Positions 16,915-24,446 of a stretch of 64,000 nucleotides of DNA are shown here, piece by piece. How positions within the stretch are numbered: the stretch's first letter is position 1; each line of letters begins with the position of its first letter. The notes below the pieces were generated by a model. The model ran no database searches. It was not told the DNA's origin and saw only the letters and a list, made by a program, of their open reading frames with translations. The DNA comes from Halobacteriovoraceae bacterium (lineage in GTDB: Bacteria > Bdellovibrionota > Bacteriovoracia > Bacteriovoracales > Bacteriovoracaceae). The stretch is taken from assembly GCA_002711995.1 (NCBI GenBank), contig PASN01000013.1, forward strand, positions 124,001-188,000, given 5' to 3'. A program made the position numbers and the translations under genes.

Positions 16915-17664
16915 ATGAGATATTTATTCATACTATTGTTAATATCAAGGTCCTGGTCCATGGCGATCGTTAATGACCAAGATATGATAAATAAACTCAA
17001 CAAGACCGTCGATGAAGAACTTGAAATTGCTCTTAATACACTTGGAGATAAGCAACTCAACCAGATTAATGAATTAGTTCAAATGAAAAATTCTGTCAAT
17101 CTAAAGTTTAAATACTTCTCCAATATCAATAGCCGTGGAATGCAGAACAGTGATGATGCTTGTGATTGTTCAACCATATTTATAAATAAAGACTTCATTG
17201 ACACTGGAGTTGTAAGTACTTTGATTCATGAATTTGAACATCTAAAACATGAGCTACTGCTTGGAGAAGAATTCTTCAAAGACAATCCCGAAATAGACAA
17301 GCTTACTAGTATCTTTGGAGACTTTTATTTCGGAGGAAATAATAATCAAAAAAAGAATCCCAAATTTTATGAAGCATTATATGTTGGCTCGGCATTCTTG
17401 TTTTATACAGAGTTTAGAGCATTTAAAGAACAGGTCGATGCGATAAATGCCGGTATTAAGGACACTGTCAGACCGGAAAGAAGTGTCGCAGATATAATTG
17501 AAACAATTGCAAATGATTACTTTATTAAGCGTGGAATACAAGTGAACTCTGAATATGCCATATATCTAGCAGAGCTTTCTTACTCCCTGACACCTAAGGA
17601 GTTTATGCTTTTTATATATGAAAATAAGAAGCTAAGTAACTACTTTATGGTCTTGCAAGAGTAG
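16915..17664 (+). CDS. Secreted HExxH protein, putative metallopeptidase
   Basis: The 249-residue protein has an N-terminal signal (YLFILLLISRSWSMA) and a zinc-peptidase-like helix VVSTLIHEFEHLKHELL carrying H-E-F-E-H. A possible third ligand is a Glu in FYTEFRAFKEQVDA downstream. The rest does not match a family I recognise. CDCSTIF just before the motif offers two Cys for a disulfide. GGAGGCGGGAG precedes the ATG and is a strong ribosome site. It is one of several unrelated HExxH secreted proteins in this window. Activity is unproven. Confidence 0.6.
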   Translation: MRYLFILLLISRSWSMAIVNDQDMINKLNKTVDEELEIALNTLGDKQLNQINELVQMKNSVNLKFKYFSNINSRGMQNSDDACDCSTIFINKDFIDTGVVSTLIHEFEHLKHELLLGEEFFKDNPEIDKLTSIFGDFYFGGNNNQKKNPKFYEALYVGSAFLFYTEFRAFKEQVDAINAGIKDTVRPERSVADIIETIANDYFIKRGIQVNSEYAIYLAELSYSLTPKEFMLFIYENKKLSNYFMVLQE

Positions 17665-17719
17665 CGTCCTGAAGGCTTAGATTGTGAAGTATATAACAAT
17701 AAAAAATTAGAGGTATCTT

Positions 17720-18481
17720 ATGTCGATAGAAAATGAGAATCAATTCAAGAAGATGTTAGAAATAGGTTCAATTGTGGCCAATTGTCTTGAATACCTCAAA
17801 GCAGAAGCCAAAGAAGGGATAACAACTTTGGAGTTAGACCATCTTGCTGAAAAATTTCTTGCTAAATATGGCGCAGTCTCAGCTCCTAGATCTGTATACA
17901 ATTTTCCAGGTTTTGTATGTTTTAGTCATGAACGTGAAGTAGCTCATGGACTGCCATCAGCTAAAGTATTACGTAAAGGAGATCTATTAAATATCGATGT
18001 CTCCGCATCCAAAGATGGTTACTTCGCTGATAATGGGGAATCATTTGTTGTGGGAAATGTGAAAAATAAGAAAAGAGTGCTTTGTCAGCACGTTAAAACA
18101 GCTCTAGAGCTTGCACTTAACGTCGCTCGAACTGGAACAAAGATCAATAGAGTAGGGCTTGCCGTAGAACAATATGCAAAAAAGCACAATTTAACTTTGA
18201 TAAGGGACCTGGGAGGGCATGGGGTTGGTCAAGCCCTTCATGAGGAGCCCGAGTTTATTGGAAGCTTTTGTGACCCGAGAGACAATAGAACTTTTACTGA
18301 GAATACTGTTGTGGCCATCGAGCCTTTTTTATCCAACGGAGCACATTATATTAATGAGTCTGACGATGGATGGACACTTTTTCACGATCGCTTTTACTCT
18401 GTTCAGAAGGAGCACACTGTGATGGTTAGAAGTGACAAGCCTTTTATATTTACTAGGCCCACAATGAGTTTTGTGTCGTAG
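17720..18481 (+). CDS. map: Type I methionine aminopeptidase
   Basis: The 253-residue enzyme removes the initiator Met from new proteins. The five metal ligands are visible: Asp in LLNIDVSASKDGYFADN (two Asp), His in LGGHGVGQALHEEPE, Glu in VVAIEPFL and Glu in VQKEHTVMV. The sequence HEREVAHGLPS is typical of bacterial type I enzymes. It is not next to secY or infA as the housekeeping map often is, so this may be a second copy. It has a GAGGTATCT site and converges with the LysR gene at 18502. Confidence 0.93.
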   Translation: MSIENENQFKKMLEIGSIVANCLEYLKAEAKEGITTLELDHLAEKFLAKYGAVSAPRSVYNFPGFVCFSHEREVAHGLPSAKVLRKGDLLNIDVSASKDGYFADNGESFVVGNVKNKKRVLCQHVKTALELALNVARTGTKINRVGLAVEQYAKKHNLTLIRDLGGHGVGQALHEEPEFIGSFCDPRDNRTFTENTVVAIEPFLSNGAHYINESDDGWTLFHDRFYSVQKEHTVMVRSDKPFIFTRPTMSFVS

Positions 18482-18501
18482 TTCATTTCAGAAACGAGGA
18501 C

Positions 18502-19380
18502 TTAAGAGAAGATAAGATCTTTTTTACTTCCTATGAAATCAATAAAGGCCCTGGTTTTCTTGGGGAGATTTTTGCTTGCCGAGAAAACTACTTGCAGTGG
18601 TGCTTTCTCATGCCCCCAACCGGGTAGTACTCTAACCAATGCACCTGTTTTAATTTCTTTCAAACACATAGTGTTTGGCAATAGAGCGATACCCTTAGAT
18701 TCAATAGCAAGTTTCTTCAGCATGGGGAAGGAGTTTGCTCGAACTGATGGAGAGAAACCATATTGTTGATACATCTGATCCAAGGGGTCTAGTTTAATTT
18801 CATTCCAGTATGAAAGAACTTTATGGCGTTTTATATCACACCAACTATTAGGAGTGCCCATTAAGTCTAAGTAATTAGCGCTGGCAACAAGAATAAATTG
18901 GGTATCTGTAATTTTCTTTTGTTTTAGTGATGAGTCTTTTAGTTTCCCCGCTCTGAGAGCTACATCAATATTGTTAGCTGTTAAATCGACAAATGAGTCA
19001 CTTAAAAGAACTCTAAAATCAACCTGGGGGTTATTTTGTGTAAACTCGCCTATCAGGTTTGGCAGCACATCCTCTCCAAAGTCTATTGGCGCTGAGATTG
19101 ACAGTGTCCCTGAAACTTCTTGGCCTTCATCTGCAATGGACTCCACTGCTCGCTCTAGCTCATGAATGAGTGATTGAGTTTCTTGATAAAGTGTCTTTCC
19201 TTTGTCTGTTAGGCTTATAGATCTAGTGTTTCTCTTGATAAGTTCGGCCTTCAACTCTTCTTCAAGACGTGAAATAGAGCGGCTCACCCTTGATTTTGGC
19301 TGCTTTAATTGGTGGGCTGCCTTAGTAAAACTACCAAATTCAGCTACTTTGATGAATGTTTTTAGTAGGTTAAAGTTCAT
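18502..19380 (-). CDS. LysR-family regulator of the pirin/reductase unit
   Basis: The 292-residue protein has the N-terminal LysR helix-turn-helix (FGSFTKAAHQLKQPKSRVSR, then SISRLEEEL) and an effector domain with RAGKLKDSSLKQKK, as in the CrgA/AaeR-like subgroup. It faces away from the pirin gene across about 105 bases that contain the palindrome TGTTC-TTG-GAACA. Divergent control of pirin and a flavin reductase by a LysR protein is a common layout in bacteria and fits a response to quinones or other electrophiles. Ligand unknown. Confidence 0.88.
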   Translation of the reverse strand: MNFNLLKTFIKVAEFGSFTKAAHQLKQPKSRVSRSISRLEEELKAELIKRNTRSISLTDKGKTLYQETQSLIHELERAVESIADEGQEVSGTLSISAPIDFGEDVLPNLIGEFTQNNPQVDFRVLLSDSFVDLTANNIDVALRAGKLKDSSLKQKKITDTQFILVASANYLDLMGTPNSWCDIKRHKVLSYWNEIKLDPLDQMYQQYGFSPSVRANSFPMLKKLAIESKGIALLPNTMCLKEIKTGALVRVLPGWGHEKAPLQVVFSASKNLPKKTRAFIDFIGSKKDLIFS

Positions 19381-19389
19381 TTATTGTTC

Positions 19390-19402
19390 TGTTCTTGGAA
19401 CA
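19390..19402. promoter_or_regulatory. Candidate LysR operator upstream of pirin
   Basis: TGTTCTTGGAACA is a perfect 5-3-5 palindrome ten bases from the LysR start and about 85 bases before the pirin gene. Its place between divergent genes suggests an operator. Confidence 0.4.
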
Positions 19403-19485
19403 TTGTAACTCGAATATGTCCCCTTTTGCAACTGGCTGGTTTTATCGATAATGATCAAACAAGCTGAACATCCTTGGAGGATTCT

Positions 19486-20301
19486 GTGAAAAGAAGAAGC
19501 TTTTTAAGAAAATTAACTTTTACCTCATTTGCCACATTTATTCCAAATTTAGGCTGGGGTCTAGAAAAACTAACTAAGGGGGAAAATATGAATAAGGTGT
19601 TACATAAAAATAAAAGTAGAGGGATTGCAGATCATGGCTGGCTTAAAAGTCATCATACTTTTAGTTTTGCCGGCTATTACAATCCGGATCGGATGGGGTT
19701 TGGCGCATTGAGGGTTATAAATGACGATGTGGTGGCTCCTTCAATGGGTTTCGGAACTCATCCTCATAACAACATGGAAATAATTTCAATCCCCCTGAAA
19801 GGTTCTCTTAAGCATAAAGATACCATGGGCAATGAACATGTTATTGCTAAGGGTGAGGTACAAGCCATGTCCGCAGGAACAGGGCTTCAGCATAGTGAAT
19901 TTAATAATTCTTCCAAAGAAGATGTTAACTTTTTGCAAATTTGGGTAATGCCAAAAAAACAAAATATAAAGCCAAATTATTCTCAGAAAAAGTTTAATGA
20001 AAGGGATCGTCTCAATAAATTTCAACTTGTTGTTTCCCCTGATGGTCAAAAAGAATCTGTTGAAATCAATCAAGACGCTTTCTTCTCGCTAGTAAATATC
20101 AACTCCAGAAAAGAACTGGTATATTCCAAGTATTCTAGGGACAATGGGTTGTACTTTTTTGTCTTGGATGGGGAGTTAGATATAGGGAGCGAGTCACTTT
20201 CTACGAGGGATGGACTAGGAGTTGTAAGTGAGGATGAAATTAAAATCCTAGCAAAATCAAATAGTGAATTATTAATTATGGAAGTTCCATTAAGAGCCTA
20301 A
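19486..20301 (+). CDS. Pirin-family protein with Tat-like leader and internal start
   Basis: The cupin core is typical of YhaK/YhhW pirins: DHGWLKSHHTFSFAGYYNP, then GFGTHPHNNMEIISIPLKG with the metal His residues, and MSAGTGLQHSEFN. Pirins bind metal and can act as quercetinase-like dioxygenases or redox sensors. From the GTG at 19486 (site TGGAGG) the product starts KRRSFLRKLTFTSFATF, a twin-arginine-type leader. A second start, ATG at 19588 with AAGGGGGAA before it, would give 237 residues, the usual length of a cytosolic pirin. Both starts are well supplied. It runs 12 bases ahead of the interrupted reductase and is divergent from a LysR gene. Confidence 0.85.
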   Translation: MKRRSFLRKLTFTSFATFIPNLGWGLEKLTKGENMNKVLHKNKSRGIADHGWLKSHHTFSFAGYYNPDRMGFGALRVINDDVVAPSMGFGTHPHNNMEIISIPLKGSLKHKDTMGNEHVIAKGEVQAMSAGTGLQHSEFNNSSKEDVNFLQIWVMPKKQNIKPNYSQKKFNERDRLNKFQLVVSPDGQKESVEINQDAFFSLVNINSRKELVYSKYSRDNGLYFFVLDGELDIGSESLSTRDGLGVVSEDEIKILAKSNSELLIMEVPLRA

Positions 20302-20312
20302 AGGAGTCTAAA

Positions 20313-20822
20313 GTGTCAAAAATTATAATTATAGCTGGTAGCAATAATAAGAACCTCGAAGTTGCAAATGAGTTTAAAAAAAACTTGGCGAGCAAAGATG
20401 TGGAATCAGAGGTCTTGGATCTCGTCTCTCTTAACTTGCCTTTGTACACACCTGCGGCAGAGCTGGAAGGGATTCCTCTTGATATCGCAAAATATAAGAA
20501 GATTATTGATAATGCTCAGGGATTTATTTTCTCTATCCCAGAATACAATGGAGGAGTGCCACCTGTTGTAACAAACTTTATAGCATGGATCAGTAGAAGC
20601 GGTGATCTGAACTGGAGGGAGTCTTTTAATGGAAAGCCTGCTGCACTATCAAGCTTTAGTGGCAGCGGGGGAATTTAGGCCTTGGTCGCATTGAGAACTC
20701 AGCTCTCCTATATTGGGCTAAACACGATTGGTCGCCAGGTGCGTGCCACATATAAAGAAAATCTCAACCTTGAAGACGTTAATGCTGTTTCAGACCTATT
20801 AATTCAAGGAATGAAGTCCTAA
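20313..20822 (+). pseudogene. NADPH-dependent FMN reductase broken by an in-frame amber stop
   Basis: The frame starts MSKIIIIAGSNNKN and has the flavodoxin-like motifs IFSIPEYNGGVPPVV and PAALSSFSGSGGI of the NAD(P)H:FMN/quinone reductase family (ChrR/YieF type). A TAG at 20676-20678 ends it at 121 residues. After the stop the same frame continues with ALVALRTQLSYIG, the expected next family segment, and ends at 20822. Without the stop the enzyme would have 169 residues, near the family's usual length. This is a point mutation, a sequencing error or readthrough. It is co-oriented with pirin, and AGGAGTCTAA lies before the ATG. Confidence 0.8.
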
Positions 20823-20828
20823 ATTCCA

Positions 20829-20866
20829 AGGGAGGAATTTTTGCCTTATTATAAACTTTCCTCCCT
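20829..20866. terminator. Bidirectional hairpin between convergent genes
   Basis: AGGGAGGAA (20829-20837) and TTCCTCCCT (20858-20866) pair perfectly around a 20-base loop. T-rich sequence lies on both outer sides of the converging genes. Confidence 0.5.
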
Positions 20867-20874
20867 GTGAGTTT

Positions 20875-21384
20875 TTATTCAAAGTGGCTTTTTAAATTTA
20901 AAAGGTATTTTTTCATGATCTGGTCGTAAGCGAACCAAACAATTTTTTTAGGAATAGGAAAATATGCTGTGTGTCTGGTCATTTCATAATCAAATTCAAC
21001 TGTATAGGTTGCACGCGTTTTTCCATCGCTTAACTGCTCAACTTTTCTTTTGCTAGAAAGAAAGAATGGTGCATCTTCTGGAGTTTTATAAAGGGCCAAC
21101 TCCTGGTCAATAAGTTCGACTAACTGGACTTTGGTTATAAAGTTTTTCTTTAATGCTATGTGGGCGTCCTCAGTATAATTTGTCCCAACTTCGAAAGGGC
21201 CATCTGCCACAATACTATTCACTTCATCTCTCCATAGATGATCATTCAAAGTATTGGCGAATACTTCGTAAACAGTGCTCGATTTCTCGTCAATGACAAT
21301 GCTTCTTGAGACCTTAACAAGGTTAAGTTTGGCAAGAGCAGATGTTGAGATTAGAAGGGCAAGGGATAACAATATAGTTTTCAT
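20875..21384 (-). CDS. Exported SRPBCC-fold (polyketide-cyclase-like) protein
   Basis: The 169-residue protein has a clear signal peptide (TILLSLALLISTSALA) followed by a START/SRPBCC pattern: SRSIVIDEKSSTVYEVFAN at the start, W at the first loop, TRATYTVEFDYEM in the sheet and a long C-terminal helix. Such folds hold hydrophobic ligands in a cavity. An exported version could bind lipids in the periplasm. It converges with the interrupted FMN reductase and is divergent from the ECF operon across about 190 bases. Ligand unknown. Confidence 0.7.
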   Translation of the reverse strand: MKTILLSLALLISTSALAKLNLVKVSRSIVIDEKSSTVYEVFANTLNDHLWRDEVNSIVADGPFEVGTNYTEDAHIALKKNFITKVQLVELIDQELALYKTPEDAPFFLSSKRKVEQLSDGKTRATYTVEFDYEMTRHTAYFPIPKKIVWFAYDQIMKKYLLNLKSHFE

Positions 21385-21502
21385 ACCAAAACTATACGGT
21401 TTAATTTTCCAAAATTCTAATGAAAAATATCTTGGCGATAATGCTCTAGCTTTCTTTAACCTGTTGAAATTACAGGTAGTTTGTTTTTTTTGAAAAAATA
21501 AG

Positions 21503-21531
21503 TGAACTATTATTTCTCTTTTAAAGTCTAA
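21503..21531 (+). promoter_or_regulatory. Candidate ECF sigma-dependent promoter
   Basis: TGAACT (21503-21508) and GTCTAA (21526-21531) are spaced by 17 bases. This is close to the GGAAC/GTCTAA pattern of many ECF sigma factors. It sits about 45 bases before the first gene of the operon that encodes an ECF sigma, as expected for autoregulation. A match by eye only. Confidence 0.4.
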
Positions 21532-21576
21532 GTATTAGGTCTGAAATAATACAGGCCATAAATGGGGAGTAACTAA

Positions 21577-21819
21577 ATGAAGAACTTAATGTTAGCTACA
21601 ATTGTATTAGGTTTTGTAAGCGGGCCGGCCATGGCATCCAAGTCTGAGCGCAGACAGGCCAAGATTTCAGCATGCGAAGGAAAAGAACAAGGAAGCACTT
21701 GCAGTTTTGAGGGAAGAAGGGGAAGTGTTGAAGGAGTTTGTAAGGAAGGTAGACGAAATCCCGATGTGCTAAAATGTGTAAATCCAAATCGAAAGAAAAG
21801 AAACAAGAAATCCAACTAA
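21577..21819 (+). CDS. Small secreted four-cysteine protein
   Basis: The 80-residue protein has a signal peptide (LMLATIVLGFVSGPAMA) and a short mature part with four Cys spaced C-x8-C-x12-C-x11-C. It ends in a very basic tail (NRKKRNKKSN). The identical cysteine spacing occurs in the next gene, where it is fused to a Spy-like domain, so this is a free-standing version of the same module. Two disulfides or one metal site are possible. It begins an operon with GGGGAG before the ATG and is nine bases from the next gene. I know of no assigned function. Confidence 0.75.
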   Translation: MKNLMLATIVLGFVSGPAMASKSERRQAKISACEGKEQGSTCSFEGRRGSVEGVCKEGRRNPDVLKCVNPNRKKRNKKSN

Positions 21820-21828
21820 GGAGCTCAT

Positions 21829-22386
21829 ATGAAAACAACAACCTTTATTTTGTTATTTTTATCACTCAGTCTGCAGGCCAATGCAAAACAAAATGGAAAC
21901 AGATGGAACATTATTAAAGCTGCTTGCGAAAGCAAATCAGAAGGTCAGAAATGCTCCTTTGAAATGAAAGGAAAAAAACTTGAGGGAGAGTGTAAGAAAG
22001 GCAAGCGGGATGACTCATTGCTTGTTTGTAAACGCTCCGGAGGAGGAAAAATGGCCATTCTTAGGGAGTTAGACCTTACAGATGACCAGTTAAAAAGTTT
22101 GAAAGAATTCATGTCGAGTCACTCAAAAAAGAGAAAAGACTTAAAGGGTGAAGGAAAAGCAAAGAGAGAAAAAATGAAGCAGCTATTTATTGCTGGAAAG
22201 TCTGATGGTGAACTAAAGAAATTGCATGAAGAAATCTCATTAGAACATCAAAAAAGAGGTAACTTAAGACTGGAAAAAATGATCTTTCTAAAAAATCTTC
22301 TGACTAAGGAACAACGTGAGGCATATATCGAAAAAGGTGGTGATCGACCTAAACGTCGTGGAAGAAGGGGACACGGACCGAAGTAA
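21829..22386 (+). CDS. Secreted chimera of four-Cys module and Spy/CpxP-like domain
   Basis: The 185-residue protein has a signal (LLFLSLSLQANA), then ACESKSEGQKCSF with the same C-x8-C-x12-C-x11-C module as its neighbour. From about residue 80 it is helical with two LTxxQ elements (LTDDQLKSL and LTKEQREAY), the mark of the Spy/CpxP/ZraP family of periplasmic chaperones and metal sensors. The tail is RPKRRGRRGHG. In CnrYXH-type systems the CnrX sensor has a related fold and controls an anti-sigma. Here the gene overlaps the sigma gene by one base (TAATG), so it is probably the sensor or the main output of the same circuit. Confidence 0.7.
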   Translation: MKTTTFILLFLSLSLQANAKQNGNRWNIIKAACESKSEGQKCSFEMKGKKLEGECKKGKRDDSLLVCKRSGGGKMAILRELDLTDDQLKSLKEFMSSHSKKRKDLKGEGKAKREKMKQLFIAGKSDGELKKLHEEISLEHQKRGNLRLEKMIFLKNLLTKEQREAYIEKGGDRPKRRGRRGHGPK

Positions 22387-22919
22387 TGCAAAAAGTTAAA
22401 AGATTTATTTTCAGCTCCAATAGGACGAAAAATGATGAGCTCATTAAACGCTTCAAGAAAGAGTATCTGGACAATGAGGCGTTTGTGCGCTCATCAATAT
22501 ATTGGATGGTAAATTCAAACTCAGTCGATGACCTCGTACAGGAGACATTCTTAAAGGCCTGGAGGGGATTTGATGGCTTCCAGGATAACTCCTCTTTTAA
22601 AACTTGGATTTATAGAATTGCTATGAATGTGGTCTACACCCATTTTCAAAAGAATTCTAGAGTTTACGAAACACTTGAAGGGGTGGAGCAAAGTGACTCA
22701 GGTAGTGATCCAGAGATTTCAGACTTGATCTCTCTAGGCCTCATGAAGTTAACACCAGATCAGAGACAGGTTTTCTCTTTGCATTATCAACTGGGCTTTA
22801 CCTACAGGGAAGTTGGAGAGCTACTTGAAATTTCGGAAGGTACTGCAAAATCTAGGGCCAATAGTGCTAAGACTAAGTTTGTAAGTTTTTTGAATGAAAA
22901 TGGATTTAAGTATGAATGA
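22386..22919 (+). CDS. ECF-family RNA polymerase sigma factor
   Basis: The 177-residue protein has the two ECF domains. Region 2 holds VDDLVQETFLKAWRGFDGFQ and SSFKTWIYRIAMNVVYTHF. Region 4 holds LTPDQRQVFSLHYQLGFTYR and a helix-turn-helix EISEGTAKSRANSAK. It overlaps the Spy-like gene by one base (TAATG) and the next gene by eight bases, so all are translated together. It probably transcribes its own operon from the promoter at 21503. Signal and regulon unknown. Confidence 0.92.
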   Translation: MQKVKRFIFSSNRTKNDELIKRFKKEYLDNEAFVRSSIYWMVNSNSVDDLVQETFLKAWRGFDGFQDNSSFKTWIYRIAMNVVYTHFQKNSRVYETLEGVEQSDSGSDPEISDLISLGLMKLTPDQRQVFSLHYQLGFTYREVGELLEISEGTAKSRANSAKTKFVSFLNENGFKYE

Positions 22920-23214
22920 CGATGAATTAAAAAAGTTTTTAAGATTGAATGGGAAAGTTGCTGAAAGGCCTTCAACCGAATGGGTTGAGATTCTTGGCAA
23001 AATAGAGCGTGATCACTCCAGGCCGTCTTTTTTTGACAAGATAAAGTCTTTAAATTTCGGAGTTGGACTGGCCGGAGTTGCAGTTGTTTTAATTGTTGGA
23101 ATCAGTACAATTAAAGAAGAAAAGGAACTAGAAAAACTCAGTCGAGTGGAGGAGTTTTTGACAGAAGACACTTACTTCACTGAGGTTGAAGAGACTTACT
23201 CTTGGATTAGATAG
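22912..23214 (+). CDS. Short membrane anti-sigma factor (CnrY-like position)
   Basis: About 100 residues: a cytoplasmic part with NDDELKKFLRLNGKVAERPS, one membrane helix (FGVGLAGVAVVLIVGISTI) and about 40 residues outside. It lacks the HxxxCxxC zinc motif of ZAS anti-sigmas. Its position directly after an ECF sigma, its size and topology match small anti-sigmas such as CnrY. The start at 22912 gives the tightest overlap with the sigma stop. An in-frame ATG at 22894 would add six residues. It should hold the sigma at the membrane until the Spy-like protein or the four-Cys protein signals. Confidence 0.75.
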   Translation: MNDDELKKFLRLNGKVAERPSTEWVEILGKIERDHSRPSFFDKIKSLNFGVGLAGVAVVLIVGISTIKEEKELEKLSRVEEFLTEDTYFTEVEETYSWIR

Positions 23215-23252
23215 GTTGAATCCATTTGTAGTGATTAACTAAAAGGGCAACA

Positions 23253-23624
23253 ATGCATCTAAACATCGATCCATCCTCACCAGCGGGGGATGAAATTTCT
23301 TTTAACCAATTCTTAGCAGTTGATATAAGAGTGGGTGAAGTTCTTGAAGTCGAGAACTTTCCTGAAGCTAGGAAACCAAGCTATAAATTGAAAATTGATT
23401 TTGGGAAGGGGGTTGGAGTTAAAAAATCCAGCGCTCAAATTACTTCTCATTACTCGAGAGAGTCCTTGGTCGGAAAGAAGGTTCTTGCAGTGGTAAACTT
23501 TCCACCAAGACAGATTGGCAAGTTTATGTCTGAGGTTCTAGTAATGGGATTGGCCGATGAAAACAATGATATTGTGCTCATGAGTCCAGACAGAGAGGTT
23601 CCAAATGGAGCGAGGCTTCTTTAA
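23253..23624 (+). CDS. csaA: CsaA-like tRNA-binding-domain chaperone
   Basis: The 123-residue protein is an OB-fold of the tRNA-binding type: FLAVDIRVGEVLEVENFPEA, RKPSYKLKIDFG, KKSSAQIT, VVNFPPRQIGKFMSEVLVMG and SPDREVPNGARLL. This is nearly the whole CsaA consensus. CsaA dimers are associated with protein export in Bacillus. It is separate from the ECF operon by 38 bases and overlaps the following lipoprotein gene by 20 bases, so the two are probably co-translated. Confidence 0.92.
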   Translation: MHLNIDPSSPAGDEISFNQFLAVDIRVGEVLEVENFPEARKPSYKLKIDFGKGVGVKKSSAQITSHYSRESLVGKKVLAVVNFPPRQIGKFMSEVLVMGLADENNDIVLMSPDREVPNGARLL

Positions 23625-24243
23625 AAAATGTATGTTTCCAGCTCTTCTTTTGTTGAGTTTTTACGGATGTAGTAAAAAATCAATTTCGGAGGCAATAAGA
23701 GCGGTGGAAAAGATGAGTTTAGTTAAAGAGTATAAGAACTCTTCAAGCTTTATGGGTGAAGGGTACTGCTACTATGTCTTTCAAGGAGTGCTTGATCCTG
23801 TTCAGATTCCACCAAAAACTTTCTCTAAGTTCATAAAAGGTGGAACTCTTAGTTTGAAACATCTAGAGAGTTATAATGAATGGCTAAAAGGCGAGAAGGG
23901 GCAACTATGTCAATCCGTTGTGGGTGATAAGTTTAATCCGATTAGTCCTGAAGGTGATAAACAGTACGTAATCTTTATGAACTTGGAAGCAATTGAAAAT
24001 GAGGGCAAAGATCCAAAAGTTACACTTAATCACGAAAAACTTCATGTAGCATTTTCTCTTTTTAATGAGAGAAGAGATCGAATTAAGGAAGCATGGCATG
24101 CGCTAACCAAGGAACAGAAAGAGAGGTTTAAAGAGTCTCACCCAGGTTATAACTTCTCAAATGATAACGTAGTTCTTAGAGAGTTTTTTGCATATAAATT
24201 TCAAGATAGTTTAAAGGAAGGAATGAAGTTTCTTGTCGAATAG
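23605..24243 (+). CDS. Lipoprotein with HExxH motif
   Basis: The 212-residue protein has a lipoprotein signal (ALLLLSFYGC, Cys about 22). Residues about 131-143 hold TLNHEKLHVAFSL with H-E-K-L-H, and a later REFFAYKF could give the third metal ligand (Glu). The shape is that of a small zinc-peptidase-like protein, but no family is recognised. Its start lies inside csaA with a 20-base overlap, so its synthesis depends on csaA translation. The following 203 bases contain no gene that I can see. Confidence 0.65.
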   Translation: MERGFFKKCMFPALLLLSFYGCSKKSISEAIRAVEKMSLVKEYKNSSSFMGEGYCYYVFQGVLDPVQIPPKTFSKFIKGGTLSLKHLESYNEWLKGEKGQLCQSVVGDKFNPISPEGDKQYVIFMNLEAIENEGKDPKVTLNHEKLHVAFSLFNERRDRIKEAWHALTKEQKERFKESHPGYNFSNDNVVLREFFAYKFQDSLKEGMKFLVE

Positions 24244-24446
24244 TCTTTAATAAACTGTCTCATTGGCATTGCAGATCTGGGCATCCCACTCCACTTCATA
24301 TTGCATTTTTGGCTAGATAAACCTTGATTAAGGCATGAGTTTTTCACAAAGTTTGAGAAATTATTATACAAAAACCTTTGCCTAAGAATCTCTATTTTCA
24401 AACCTAAGATTTAATTTTACCACCTTAATTCGTACTAGCGATTGAG

